From: Neocallimastix lanati (nom. inval.)
Taxonomy: Eukaryota; Neocallimastigomycota; Neocallimastigomycetes; Neocallimastigales; Neocallimastigaceae
Assembly: GCA_016946835.1 (NCBI GenBank)
Contig: JACVTC010000143.1
Coordinates: 327,501-391,500, forward strand
DNA length: 64,000 bases
Reading direction: 5' to 3'
Part shown: positions 1 through 12,200 of the stretch, piece by piece
Layout of the letters: each line of letters begins with the position of its first letter
Position numbering within the stretch: position 1 is the stretch's first letter
The notes under the pieces: generated by a model
What the model was told of the DNA's origin: nothing
Database searches by the model: none
Seen by the model: the letters and a program-made list of their open reading frames with translations, nothing else
Position numbers and translations under genes: made by a program

Positions 1-620
1 AATAAACTTTACTTTCATTTTATGAAAATTTAAATTCTATATTGTAAAAACAAAACAAAACAAAACAAAAAAAAAAAAAATACATATATATATATATTTA
101 TTAGAACATTTTTATTGTTTTTTAATTGATATACATATACGCATATATATATATATATTTATTAATATAATATAAATTTATTTTGTATTTTAAAGTTAAT
201 CATTAAAATAATATTTAAGATCTCCCTAATTTAAATAAATAAATAAAAACTGAATAATTTTATATTATTGGTAAAATGGAATAATTTTACTTTAATAAGC
301 TTTTAAATAATAATTATAAATATAGATCACATAATCGATGAATTTTAATGATTTTTCCAAATAACCAATAAATAATATTTATTAATAAAATTTCACACCA
401 AAGTGATATTTTTTAAAAAAAAAAAAAAATTAATTTCATATAATTTAAATGGAAATTCTGTAATGATGACAATATTTAAAAAAAATGGACAAGTATATGA
501 CTTAATATATTAAATAGAATAATTAAAATTAATTTTAGTTAAAATTAAGTTGTAGGTAATATTGACATTTTATTTAAATAAAGTAAACAAATAAAAAAAA
601 AAAAAAATAAAGATGTATAA
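1..620. other. AT-rich intergenic DNA
   Basis: No open frame longer than noise and no GC-richer island. The stretch holds A/T homopolymers and TA dinucleotide runs only. Confidence 0.6.
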
Positions 621-762
621 ATCCTTGTAATTAAAAAATTTAAATCCTTGTAATTAAAAAATTTAAATCCTTGTAATTAAAAAATTTAAATCCTTGTAAT
701 TAAAAAATTTAAATCCTTGTAATTAAAAAATTTAAATCCTTGTAATTAAAAAATTTAAATCC
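621..762. repeat. 23-bp tandem repeat, six copies
   Basis: The unit starts ATCCTTGTAATTAAAAAATT and recurs at 621, 644, 667, 690, 713 and 736, with a partial unit at 759. The copies are essentially identical, so the expansion is recent. There are no spacers, so this is a minisatellite and not an interspersed repeat array. Confidence 0.95.
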
Positions 763-1020
763 TACCCCAAGCTTGTGAAAACCTTCTCGTGTACTATTCT
801 TATGTATTTTAATATATTTTCACAAGTATTAATTTGCATATAAATTAAATAAAAAAAAATAAAAAATAAGGATAATGCATTTTTCATTCGTGTATTCAGC
901 AATGTGGCGTATTTTCGTATGAGGCTTTTTTTCTTTTTATAATTAAATAAATAATATTCAATTGTAAAAATATTTATTTATAAAAAATAAAATAATTTTT
1001 TATAATTCGTTTTTAATAGA

Positions 1021-1200
1021 ATATATTATTATTTCTTTTGAAATAGCTATTTAATAATATTTAATTGTAAAAATATATTGTTATTTCTTTTGAAATAATT
1101 ATTTAATAATATTTAATTGTAAAAATATATTGTTATTTCTTTTGAAATAATTATTTAATAATAGTTAATTGTAAAAATATATTATTATTTCTTTTTAAGA
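1021..1200. repeat. 52-bp tandem repeat, about 3.4 copies
   Basis: The block ATTTCTTTTGAAATA followed by TTTAATAATA and TTAATTGTAAAAATATATT recurs with its ATTTCTTTT core at about 1031, 1083, 1135 and 1187. The period is a constant 52 bp with few substitutions. Nothing suggests a coding role. Confidence 0.85.
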
Positions 1201-1411
1201 TAATAATGTTTATTTAAACTCTTATTTATATAAAAATATTAAAATTTTTAAACAATTATTTTGGTTAATTAAAAAATCCAATTCAATGATTTTTTTTTTT
1301 TTTTTAAGAATTATTTTAACTATCAATCAATTGTAATTCAACAAATTTTATTGTTCATTTTCATTTGGTCATTTTTTTTCATTAAATATTAATTATTTAT
1401 TTTTTTTTTCT

Positions 1412-2403
1412 TTAATTAATAATTTTAATATTTAAATCTCTTAAACAATTCAACCATAATTCAATGAATTCGCTTCTTTTTCTTTTTCTTTTTTTTTTTT
1501 TCTTTTTTTCTTTTTTTAATGGAATTTCCATATTTTTGTAATATTTAATTAAGGCATTTATTTCATCAGTTCGTCTTAATTTTTTTTCCCAAGCTCCACT
1601 CTTTCTCATTTTATAATCATCATAGAATAATGAATCTACGTTTTATAAAGTAAATAAAAATTTTATAAAAATGAGACTTTTTTTATGGAAATAAATTGTT
1701 TAAATAATTACTGAATGATTTCTGAGACATTATTTATTATACGTTCTATATTATCATAACAGTTCCAATATTTAATTTCATAATCTTTTAAATAAGTTAT
1801 TTCAAAGTATTCTAAAAATTTCAAAAAAAAAAATTGTCTTATTTATGTTCAAGACACTCACGTTTAATTTTATTATTAATATCATTTATATATTCAGGAT
1901 TTATAAAAGGAAATTTTAAATATACTTATAATGATATATAAATCAATATTATTATCTACTTCTTTACGACATAATTTTTTTTTTTTTAATTTTTAATACT
2001 CTTTTTTGCCAAGTACAGTATTTTATATTTAGATCAGGAAACACTTTTTTTTTGGCAGCATTAGAAATACCTTTTTCAAAATCACAATGAATAATTTTTG
2101 ATGTAATTATAACACTTCTTAAGTTCTTTGTTCTTTATTATTGAAAGGAAGTAGTGTAATAACTATTTAATTCCTTAACATAAGTTCTAGTAATGAACAC
2201 TTGATAACCACCTTTTGGTACAATTTTAAATGTACCATCTTCAAATATATTTATTATTGTATTGTATAAATAATTTTGCTTGAAATGACGACTGAAACAT
2301 AATAATATTAGAATTTTTTGAATATCATAAAAATTTCATTTCTTTCTGTTTTATAACATTCTAATTTATTCAGAATTATAATCAAATGTTGTTACGTCTG
2401 GAG

Positions 2404-2439
<36 letters not shown>

Positions 2440-2860
2440 TTATATTTTTTGTTATTTGAGATCTTATTGTATCATATTCAGGACACAAAAAAACCCCACT
2501 TCTTTAGAAATTTCATTAAATATTCGCTCTAGTTTTATATCAAAGGGGGTAGAACTTTTTCTTATTTCTTCTTTAACTCTATATTTTGTTATTGATATAG
2601 ATGCATCACCTTCTTTTTTCAAGATGATTATGTAAATCTTCATATTTTAGGATCTCCTTCTTATTGTTTAAAATAATAAAAGATTTACATTTATTCTTTT
2701 TTTTTTTTTTTTTTTTTTTTTTTGTTCTACATTCAGTGCATTTATATATTGAATTATTTTTCTTTAAATTTGAAAAATTAAATTTAAATTTTCTATTTAT
2801 AATAACTTGTTCTTTTCCTCTCTTAGTTTCACTAAATTTTATTTTTAGATTTTCGTCCAT
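1412..2860 (-). pseudogene. Decayed FLYWCH/MULE-type transposase (copy 1)
   Basis: The minus strand begins with an 84-codon open stretch (2860 to 2606). It reads MDENLKIKFSETKRGKEQ and then a FLYWCH-like zinc finger: two Cys (KCTEC), a later Cys (KCKSFIIL) and a HNH motif. This is the usual N-terminus of MULE transposases in this type of genome. The frame then breaks repeatedly. A C-terminal piece near 1609-1412 (KYYKNMEIPLKK ... SEFIELWLNCLRDL) matches the end of the copy at 60.3-61.8 kb. Several breaks sit in A-tract expansions: poly-Lys runs replace the residues between the finger cysteines. I could not find this copy's terminal inverted repeats. It is non-functional as read. Confidence 0.8.
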
Positions 2861-3094
2861 TTTAATAATAAATTTAATTATATTTTTTAATAAATATTAT
2901 TACTTATTCTTTATTTTAATGTAACCTTTATAACCATAATATAAAATATTTATAATAATATATTTTTACTTTTTTAATGTTTAAAAAAATAAAATATTTA
3001 TTTATTTAATTATTTCTATTACTTCAATTTATTTTATTCTATTTATTTTTTTATTATAAATAATTTAATATGTATTTTTTTTATTTATTTATTC

Positions 3095-3425
3095 GTGATG
3101 TCCATAAGGCTTTCCCTCAGATGATTATTTCACCCAACCCTGATACTACGCTTTGAATTGAAGCATAGACCTTGATGATTGTAAAATTTCCAATCGCCAA
3201 TGATTACACCCACTAGGGAGGAGTTAATGGTTCCGTTCTGATGCTCGTGGTCATTAGAGATATATGTAGGAACGTTAGGAATGCATCTCCGGGCAGTGTG
3301 TAACGACGATTGAGAGCGGCGAAGCTGATACAGTATGCCAATAACTCATCACCTTACAGTTAATTAATAACTGTATGGCCATATGGGAGATGGGTACCCA
3401 TATGTGCAAGTCTATGTTTTTGTTT
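3095..3425 (+). repeat. Structured dispersed repeat, copy 1
   Basis: This GC-richer island (far above its flanks) is homologous to 3838-4147. Shared blocks include AAGGCTTTCCCT, GATACTACGCT, AATGATTACA, GATGCTCGTGGTCA, GATATATGTAGGAA and AACGACG. It ends in two adjacent hairpins. The first is TACAGTTA/TAACTGTA (3355-3362 with 3368-3375, loop ATTAA). The second is CATATGGG/CCCATATG (3380-3387 with 3397-3404, loop AGATGGGTA). No frame is open through both copies. It could be a SINE-like retroposon, the end of a larger element, or a non-coding RNA. The strand is arbitrary and set by the hairpin description. Confidence 0.75.
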
Positions 3426-3621
3426 TTTTTTTTATTTATTTATTTTTATAAACTTTTATAAATTGTTCAAAAAATATATATTTATTTATTTATTATTTAT
3501 TTATTATTTATTTATTTTATTTATTTTTATTTAATAACTTATTCTAATCAATTAGAATAAAAAAAAAAAAAAGAAAAAAAAAAAAGAAATAAATATATTT
3601 AAATGTATAATAATAATAATA

Positions 3622-3670
<49 letters not shown>

Positions 3671-3837
3671 TTTAAAATAATAAATATAATATAGTTCTGT
3701 CAAAAAACAATTTAGTTTTTTTTCCTTTTATTTATTAATTATTTATTAATTTTATTTAAATATCGTATTTTTCAAATATATAAATAATTTTTTTTTTTTT
3801 TTACTAGATTATTTATAAATATTTCTTTTATTAATAA

Positions 3838-4147
3838 TCCAAAAGGCTTTCCCTTGGCAGTATATTAGACCCAGCCCTGGTGATACTACGCTACGACTTA
3901 ATCATTGGCACTGATGATAATATGTCCATATGCGAATGATTACAACCACTGGAAGGGTGAATGGTCCCTATTCCGATGCTCGTGGTCAGTGGAGATATAT
4001 GTAGGAATGTTAGGGAATAAAGCCCCAGGCAGAAATGTGAAACGACGTGTAGAGGAGCGATGCTATATTAGTATGCCAGTATATTACACTTAACATTTAT
4101 TTCTGTTATGATCATAATGGGAGATGAGTACTCATTATGTGTGTCTA
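3838..4147 (+). repeat. Structured dispersed repeat, copy 2
   Basis: This is the second member of the family at 3095-3425, in the same orientation and about 745 bp downstream. Its terminal hairpin is CATAATGGG/CTCATTATG (4113-4121 with 4131-4139, loop AGATGAGTA). Compared with copy 1, each arm has gained one base (A on the left, T on the right) and these pair with each other. A G-C pair has become G-U. The preceding hairpin is weaker here (TAACA/TGTTA, 4091-4095 with 4104-4108). A 62-codon open stretch inside it (3905-4093) is not conserved in copy 1. Confidence 0.75.
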
Positions 4148-5052
4148 AATTATTTTGTTATTTCTTTTATTAATAATATTTATTAATATTTTTTAAACAC
4201 TAAAATATTTTTTATTTAAATTGAAGATTTTGTAAAATATTACACAAGAATTTAAAAGGTGTAAAATTGATCGATTAATTATTTAAATATTTCTTTTTAA
4301 TTTTTAATAATTATATCTTAATGTTATTATCCTTTACATCTTTTAAATTAATAAAATTTATATATATATATATATATATATATAATTATTATTAATTATA
4401 TATTCTGAAAAATAAGAAATCGTTTAAAACGATTTCTAAAAAATTTTATTTTTTAATGTTTAAATTCTAATAATAATAAATGTATATTATTATATATATA
4501 TATATATATTTTTTTTTTTTAAAAAAAAAAACTATTTTTGAATATATTTATTTATTATAGTTTTATTTATTTATTTTTTATTTAGTAATTTATTTAAATT
4601 ATATATAATTTATTTGGTTTTTATTATTTTATTTATATATTAACTTTTAAAAACTATAATAAATTTATCTCCTTCGGTTGTATTAATGATTTTATGATCT
4701 GTTTTTTTTTATTACTAATATCAATACTTCATATTGGTTGTTTCAAATCGGACGTATAATAAAAATATATAGTATTATTGAATATGTCTTTTTTATTGAA
4801 ACTTTTCAACTTTTGTTTATCCTATGTAAGCATCCACATGTTCGGCTTTAGTCATAGAAGCGCATATTATACATATAAAGTAATTAAAATATAAAAGACA
4901 TAATAAGAGGTTATTACATTATTAAAATAATTTATCTATATCACCTATATTTATATTTATATATAAAATATAATATATAAAATTTTTTTTTTTTTAGCAT
5001 AATTAAAATTATATTCAATAATTTTTTTTTTTTTTAGCATAATTAAAAATAT
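4148..5052. other. AT-rich intergenic DNA with one palindrome
   Basis: Mostly A/T homopolymers and TA repeats. One near-perfect palindrome lies at 4415-4437 (AGAAATCGTT, 3-nt centre, AACGATTTCT). The stretch 4670-4910 is less AT-biased and may be decayed element sequence, but no readable frame was found. Confidence 0.5.
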
Positions 5053-5463
5053 ATTCAATAAGGGAGAGTTGCATTTCCCCAAATTGCATTTCGCCAGATT
5101 GCATTTCGCCAAGTGGCGTAGTATTAAAATGTTGCATTTCCCCAAGTTGCATTTCCCCAAGTTGCTATTCGCCAGGTTGCATTTCGACAAGTAGAGTATT
5201 GATATAAATAAATGAATAAATAAATAAATATTAATTCAAAATATTTTTTTAAAATTGTTTTTATGCGATATTAATAATATTTAATTTTATTTATTGATTT
5301 ATTTATTTATTTAATAATTCTCAATTTGGCGAAATGCAACTTAGCGAAATGCAATTTGGCGAAATGCCACATTTTTATAATACGCCACATGCTTTCAAAA
5401 AAATTGGCGAAACGCAACCTGGCGAAATGCAATTTGGCGAAATGCCCCACACCCATTCAATAA
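5053..5463. mobile_element. MULE-derived MITE with 9-bp target duplication
   Basis: A 393-bp element (5062-5454) is flanked by the 9-bp direct repeat ATTCAATAA (5053-5061 and 5455-5463). Its ends are inverted: GGGAGAGTTGCATTTCCCC at the left, and GGGTGTGGGGCATTTCGCC when the right end is read on the minus strand (14 of 19 identical). Each arm holds tandem 14-15-bp units of the type TTGCATTTCGCCAAG, giving long subterminal inverted repeats. The interior joins sequence matching the left end of the MULE at 59.87 kb (ATTGATATAAATAAATGAAT) directly to sequence matching its right end (TTAATAATATTTAATTTTAT). It therefore looks like an internal-deletion derivative that has lost the transposase. Confidence 0.88.
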
Positions 5464-5574
5464 TATAAACAGAAATATAAGTTTTGTTATTATAATTATT
5501 ATTATTATTTTCTGTATGACCTACAAAATATATATTTATATATATATTAAAAAGATAGATAGATGCATATTTTG

Positions 5575-5822
5575 AATGGTAGATTAGGGTTACAGGTAAT
5601 GAGCTAATACGAAAGTTTATGGGTTAGGTTATATTGGCCTCACTTCAAAGAAGCACTCGGAGAAACAATAAAATTCTCAGCAATAATATGCATATTAGAG
5701 CGCCAATGCTGAAACACTCAGTAAGGTCGTCGTGGAGGGACAATTCTGCTTTTAAAAAAGGAACCATATGACTACCTCGGAGGGGGACTGTAACCAAGGG
5801 CGGTACATACAGGAAATAAAAA
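5575..5822 (+). repeat. Dispersed repeat family R, copy A
   Basis: This GC-richer block is related to 62608-62850. They share GGTTAGGTTATA, CTTCAAAG, AATTCTCA with CAATAATATG, a GAG-GCCAATGCTGAA block and AAGGGCGGTACA near the end. It lacks a convincing long open frame. The GAGCGCCAATGCTGAA block resembles the 3' coding part of the LINE fragments in this window, so it may be the tail of a different retroelement family. Confidence 0.7.
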
Positions 5823-8533
5823 ATTGAATAGTATTTAATAAAAAAATTTTTTTTATATTATTTTTTATTTTATTTTATCTTCTTCTATATATTTATAAAT
5901 AAATATTTATATATATAATTAAACTTTATGTCTAATTATAAAAGATTAATAATAATAAATTTAATTTATTATATTAATAAAATTTTGTTTGTTTAATTTT
6001 ATATTTATTTTAAATTTAAATAAACTTTTTTAATTCCAAGCAAAAGGAGGTGGTTGAAATAATATTTACTTTCATTATTTATCTGTTTATTTATTTATTT
6101 ATTTATTTATTTATTATTATTATTATTATTAGTATTATCATTATTATTATTATTAGTATTTTTGAATATATACTTAAATACAATACATAAATAAATAAAT
6201 AATTGAGTAAATAAAAAATAAATGTTTAAATAAATAAACGTAAACATAAATAAAAATATAAATAAATAAATAAAATAATAAATAAATAAATAAATAAAAT
6301 AATAAATAAATAAATAATTTAAAAATTTAAAATATATTAAAATTTTATTACTTCAATAAGGTCTAGCCAAAAAATAAAAAAAAAAAAAAAAATAAAAAAA
6401 AAATAAAAAAAAAAATTAAAAAAAAAAAAAACAAGAAAAAAAAGAAAATAAATTAAAAGTCCTCTTCTAATTAAAATATTTTATTATTTATTATATAACT
6501 TTTAATTATTGTAAATGTAACTTCTAAATATTCAATACACCATATTTACTTTTATTTTTATCTTAAATATTATTAATTATCAATATTTTTTGTTTATTTC
6601 AAAAATTATTTTTTTTTTATTTTTTTTTTTTATTTCAAAAATTAATTTTTTTTTTATTTTTTTTTTTTTATTTTATTTATCACTTCTCTCTCCTAATATT
6701 TATATTATAATTATAATTATATATAATTCTTTTTATTTATATTTATATTTATATTTATATATAATTATATATAATTATTTTTATTTATATAATTATTTTA
6801 TATAATTATTTTTATTTATATTTTTATTTTATATAATTATTTTTAATCATATAATTATTTTATATAATTATTTTTATTTATATTTTTATTTTTATTTTGT
6901 ATATTTTAAATTTTCATATTTTTAAAATTTTCATATTTTAAAATTTTTAATTAGTAATTGAAAAATAAACAATAAATTGCATGATTAATTTAATTTTACA
7001 TGCCACTTTTAAATAGTCATTAGTATAAAATGTCTAAAAAATAGTTTATACCTATTTTATATTTTTTATCGCAAGCCATATATAATTTTTATTTATTATA
7101 GTTTTTTTAAAATTTTTTTAAAAAAAAGGAGAAAAGTTTATTGGTTCATTTTATTTATTCTAAACCTTTCTATTTTAACTTTAAATATAAATATAATACA
7201 TTATAATATATTATAAACAAATGTTAATTTATAAATTTAAAAAAATAATATATTAATAAGAATATTATTAATATATGCATGTAAAAATAAATGTATTATA
7301 CAATTAAATTAATATATTATAGATTAGATATAATCAATTCTAATATATTATATAATCAATTCTAATATTATGCTTTTTATTTATTGGTTCATATATTGTA
7401 TAATAATATACATTTACAATGTACTTTATTAAATATGCTATAAATAAATATAAATATAAATAATATAAATAAAAACAAATTTTTTATTTTTTTTTATTTT
7501 TTTTATTTTTTATTTCTTTTTTTTTTTATTATTTTTTTTTTATTATAAGAAAAAATTATTATATTTAAAAAAAAATATTATATTTAAAAAAATCATTATA
7601 TTTATATATAATAAATCATTAATTATAAATAATAAATAATTCAATATAAATAATAATTAATAATATTTTTATTAATAATAATAAATTTTTTTTTATTTTT
7701 TTATTAAAATAAAAAATTTTTTGTATAAATATTTAAAATAATTTTTTTTTTCTTTTTTCTTTTTTTCTTTTTTTTTTTTTTTACACTTTGTCGTTTATAT
7801 GTATTTAAATCTATTATTAATCATTTAATAAAAGATTGATTGATTGATAATATAATTATTTTAATAGTTGATATCTTCTAGTTGTAATTTGTTTTATTTA
7901 ATTTAAAATTTTAATATAAAATAAAAATTTATAGATAAAATTTATTTTATTTTCATTATTAAATAAGAAATCTAAAGTTTAACCAAAGGAAAAAAATAAA
8001 GAAGTAAACATTAATTCTTTTTATTCAATAATTAAAATTGGTTTTTTATTAACAAATTTCAGATAATTTTTATCGAAGCATACCAAATATCCAATAAAGA
8101 AACCAATTTTAATTAGAACAATAATTCTTAAAAAAATCATTCTATCAGTTATTAATATAAATTAAATTAAATAATAATAAAAAGTAAATAAAAAATATAT
8201 ATATTTAAATTTATTTATAAATATTGTTTGTATATAAAATTATATTGTGATTTTTTTTTTTTTATTATTATATATCAATTCATTGTTTTATTTATAAAAA
8301 CTTTTTGATAGTCTATTAGATATAATATATATAATAACTAATAAAGAATTATTTTTTTTTACCTTTTTTAATTTTTATTTTATTTTATTTATTTTTTTTT
8401 TTAATTTTTATAAAAATTAATTTTAATTAATTTATGAATCTAATATAATATTAATTAAAATATTAAAACAATTGCTATATATATTTTATTTAATAATAAT
8501 AATAATTAAATAAAATAAAATAAACTAAAAAAG
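5823..8533. other. AT-rich intergenic DNA upstream of TBP
   Basis: A 2.7-kb stretch of A/T homopolymers, TTTA and AAAT microsatellites (e.g. 6070-6130 and 6240-6320) and TA runs. The short open stretch near 6590-6805 is poly-Phe/Ile noise. I see no promoter motif that stands out from the background. Confidence 0.6.
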
Positions 8534-10426
8534 ATGTCATTCGAAAATCCATCTATGATACCTTCTTCAATTACTGGTGCTAATCCAAGTAATGTTATAC
8601 CTTCTACTCCATTGGCAGCAACTCCTCTACCCTCAACTCCATTTAACGACCCTCAAAATTCATCTGGAATAAAACCAACCTTACAGTAATTATTAAAATT
8701 ACTATTAACATAAATTAAATTATTTTAAATTAATTATTCTTTTTATAATTATCTTTTGATAAATATTTTATTTGTTTTTTATAATTACATAAAAAATTTG
8801 TATTAGTATTTTGAATAATAATATTAAATTTAATTGTTTTAGAATTTATATATATATTTTTTTTGATTATTAATCAAATAAAACAAATTGATATAAATAA
8901 TTATAATACTAATGAATAATTATTTTATTTTATTATTTTTTTAATGAAATATATATAAAATCTCAAAAAATTTTATTAATTGTTTTAAAAAAAATATCAT
9001 CAAATAAAATAACACTTATAAATATTCACAAAACGAAATAAAACAAAAAATACTATTAATAAATTATAATATAATATAAATACAATAATAATAATAATAA
9101 ATATAAAGAAATATTGTAGCTACAGTTAACTTAGAAACTCGTCTTGATTTAAAGACTATTGCCCTTCATGCAAGAAATGCAGAATATAACCCAAAAGTAG
9201 GAATACTATTTCATTATATATAGTATATTAGTTTAATAATAGTAATAATAATAGAAAAATTTTTGGATAAAAAAAAATAAAGTTACAAAGCTTATTATTG
9301 AAAACTATAATGTATAATATATAGAGTCAAATATTTAGAGTATAAAATATAGATGAATATATTAGAATATATTAAATTAAATTTTTTATACCAAAGTAAT
9401 GAAAAAAAGTATCAAATCAAATTTTGATTAAAATCATAAAACTTTTATTCTATAAATTTATAAATAATATATAGTAAATAAAATTATGAGATGTTAAAAG
9501 TTTAATTGAAATTTAATTGAAATTATATAAAAAAGTGGATATAGATAAAAAAAAAAAAGTATTGAAATTTATGAAATCTATAATTAAAAAGAAATTGTTT
9601 ATATTTATATTAATGTATATATGAAATGATTGATAAATTTTATATTAATAATATTAATATGTTTATAAAATGATTAATTGTTTATTATAATTAGCGTTTC
9701 GCTGCCGTAATTATGCGTATCAGAGAACCAAAAACAACAGCTTTAATTTTTGCTTCTGGTAAAATGGTCGTTACTGGTGCAAAGAGTGAAGAACAATCTA
9801 GATTAGCTGCAAGAAAGTATGCTAGAATTATTCAAAAGCTTGGTTTCCCAGCTAGATTCAGTGAATTTAAGATTCAAAATATTGTCGGTAGTTGTGATGT
9901 TAAATTCCCAATTCGTTTAGAAGGTTTAGCTTGTGCTCACGGTCACTTCTCAAGTGTAAGAGAGAAAATAATAATAATAATAAAATTCATATTTCAATAA
10001 TTTATATTTATTATTATTGAGTAATATTATTAATATTTAATATTCTTCAAAAATTTTTTTTATTAAAAAATATATATATATATATAATTATATTTCCCAT
10101 AAAACAGTATGAACCAGAATTATTCCCAGGTCTTATTTATCGTATGGTTAAACCTAAGATTGTGTTGCTTATTTTCGTTTCAGGTAAAATTGTATTGACT
10201 GGTGCTAAGGTAATTTTTTTCATTCTTAACATAATAATTATAAGATTATTATCATTATTATTATAAAAGAAAGAGAATTAAAATAATTAAAACGTAAAAT
10301 CAAATCTTATTTATGTTATTTATTAAAACAATAAATAAATAAATAAATAAAAAATAGGTCAGAGAAGAAATTTATCAAGCATTCGAAAACATTTACCCTG
10401 TATTAACTGATTTCAGAAAAACATAA
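8534..10426 (+). CDS. TATA-binding protein, five exons
   Basis: The product is the general transcription factor that binds TATA boxes within TFIID, TFIIIB and SL1-type complexes. Proposed exons are 8534-8685, 9109-9196, 9695-9955, 10108-10209 and 10358-10426. All introns are GT-AG and the exons join in frame to 223 aa. A ~51-residue Ser/Pro-rich N-terminus ([14 protein letters not shown]) precedes the two-repeat saddle core, from [20 protein letters not shown] to PVLTDFRKT. The four DNA-intercalating Phe positions known for TBP are present (KRFAAV, ALIFASG, ELFPG, LIFVSG). Core length and C-terminal end match fungal TBPs. One oddity is GLACAHGHF where most TBPs have GLAFSHGTF. The start is the first ATG in frame after stops and has an A-rich context (AAAAAAGATG). 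Confidence 0.95.
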
Positions 10427-11649
10427 GAATATTCAATCTTAACTTATTACCAAAACATTATTCTATTTTTACTACACAATCTAATTTTCAGATCTTTTTA
10501 TTATATTCTTTTTTTTTTATTAGTATTTTTTTTATTATAAAAGTTTAATTTTTTTATTTTATCACATATATATACATTAGTCATTAATAATAGTTAACAC
10601 CATATTCTTTTCCTAAACTTTTTTTTTTATAAAAACAAAAAAAAACAAAAAAAAAAAAAGAAAGAAAAAGAAAAAATTCATCTACGTACTATATAAATTT
10701 TATTGAATATACAATACACAAAAAATATATATATTTTATTTTTTTTTATTTTATTATTATTATTGTATAAACACGATTTTTTTTTTTTTTTTTTATATTT
10801 TATTTATATATATACTTTTTTAAAACATTGTTTTAAAAAAAAAGAGAGAAAAAAAAAAATCGCAAAAAAAAAAAAAGATATTAATATATATAGTTTTTAT
10901 TTTTATTTTTATTATTTTTTTTTATCATTAAATAATTTATTAAAAGTAATAATAATAAAAATTAAAAAAAAAATAATATATTTAATTTATTTATTTAAGT
11001 ATAAATACTTTATAAAAAAAATTAAATAAATAAATAAAATAAAAACAAAAAACTATAAAACTATAAAAAAAAAAAAAAAAAGAAAAAAAAAAAGACCTTT
11101 TTTAAAAATGAAATTTATAGATATGCCTTTTTTATTTATTTATTTATTTATTTATATTTATTATATTATTATTTTTAAACCCTTATAAATATATATATTT
11201 ACTTAAAATAGAAAAATATGAATTATTTTTATAAAATATTTAATTATAATATCTTATTTCCTTTTAATTTTGATAAAAAAATTTTAAAAGGTATAAGTTA
11301 AAAATAGGATGTCTAATTATAAGTATTTTTTTTTTTTTTTTTAAAAAAAAAGACTTAACCTATATAAATATAATTGATAGAAGTTGGTCTTTACTTTATC
11401 ATCAAAAATGATGTGGCCTATATTAAATATAATTGATAGAAGTTGGTCTTTACTTTATCATCAAAAATGATAAATGATGTGGCCTATATTAAATGGTCCA
11501 CATTTAATATATATCATAATTTTTATATAAATAAAATAAAATAAAAAAAAAAAAAAAAAAATTAAATATATATATTTATTCTATAAATAAAATGTTAAAT
11601 ATTTTTTTAATATGAGACTAAAATATATATATTTATTATAGATTCAACT

Positions 11650-11681
<32 letters not shown>

Positions 11682-12200
11682 TAAAATAAAGATACTGTCC
11701 ATGCCTATAAATAAATAATCTATTCCTTATTTAATATTTGATTATCAATAATCTATAGGATAGAGTTATATATAAATATATATATATAATTGTATATATT
11801 TTTCTTTAAAAGGATCTTCCTATCTTGATACTACAGGAAAAATGAAAAAAAAAAAAAAAAAAGTTCACTACATATATATAGAAGCTATTGATTGATTTTT
11901 AGCTATCATATTTTTAATATAGAAAATTTGTTTCAAAATAACAAACAACAACTATAATTAATCAGGCTTTAAAATATGAAACATTTTTGTATGTTTAGGT
12001 CATAAAACTTTTTTTTTTTTTTTCTAAATGAAAATAAGAGACCTATTCAAAAAGTATTATCACTTGTGATATATTATATTTTAAAATAAGAATAAGTTGT
12101 TGTTGTTGCTATTTTATTCAAAGGTATTCGTTGAATAAAAAAAAGAAAATAAAATAAAAGAATGATAAAATTAAATTAATGATAATGGACATTAACATAT
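10427..12200. other. AT-rich intergenic DNA downstream of TBP
   Basis: Homopolymer-rich 3' flank. The open stretch 10703-11029 is poly-Phe/Lys low complexity and not a gene. The stretch contains the repeat at 11357-11510, described separately, and otherwise nothing readable. Confidence 0.6.
11357..11510. repeat. Tandem duplication (58/66 bp) ending in a hairpin
   Basis: The block TTGATAGAAGTTGGTCTTTA followed by CTTTATCATCAAAAATGATG occurs twice. Its CCTATAT leader occurs three times (11359, 11417, 11483); the last interval is 8 bp longer through a small internal duplication. It ends in the stem TATTAAATG/CATTTAATA with loop GTCCA. Confidence 0.8.

Noticed and set aside
621-762. CRISPR-like array of 23-bp repeats
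   Set aside because: There are no spacers and the genome is nuclear eukaryotic; it is a plain tandem repeat.
1412-2860. Terminal repeats for the left MULE copy
   Set aside because: Searched 880-930 (ATGTGGCGTATTTTCG) and 3060-3100 for GCATTTCGCC-type ends; only weak resemblance, so no boundaries were assigned.
3905-4093. 62-codon open frame in the structured repeat
   Set aside because: Not conserved in the sister copy at 3.1-3.4 kb, which has stops and indels in the same frame.
3095-4147. Hammerhead ribozyme or group I intron
   Set aside because: CTGATGA-like words occur but lack the matching GAAA core, and no P7/S-type group I core could be aligned in both copies.
10703-11029. 108-codon open frame
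   Set aside because: Almost entirely Phe/Tyr/Lys/Ile from A/T homopolymers; typical of chance frames in this DNA.
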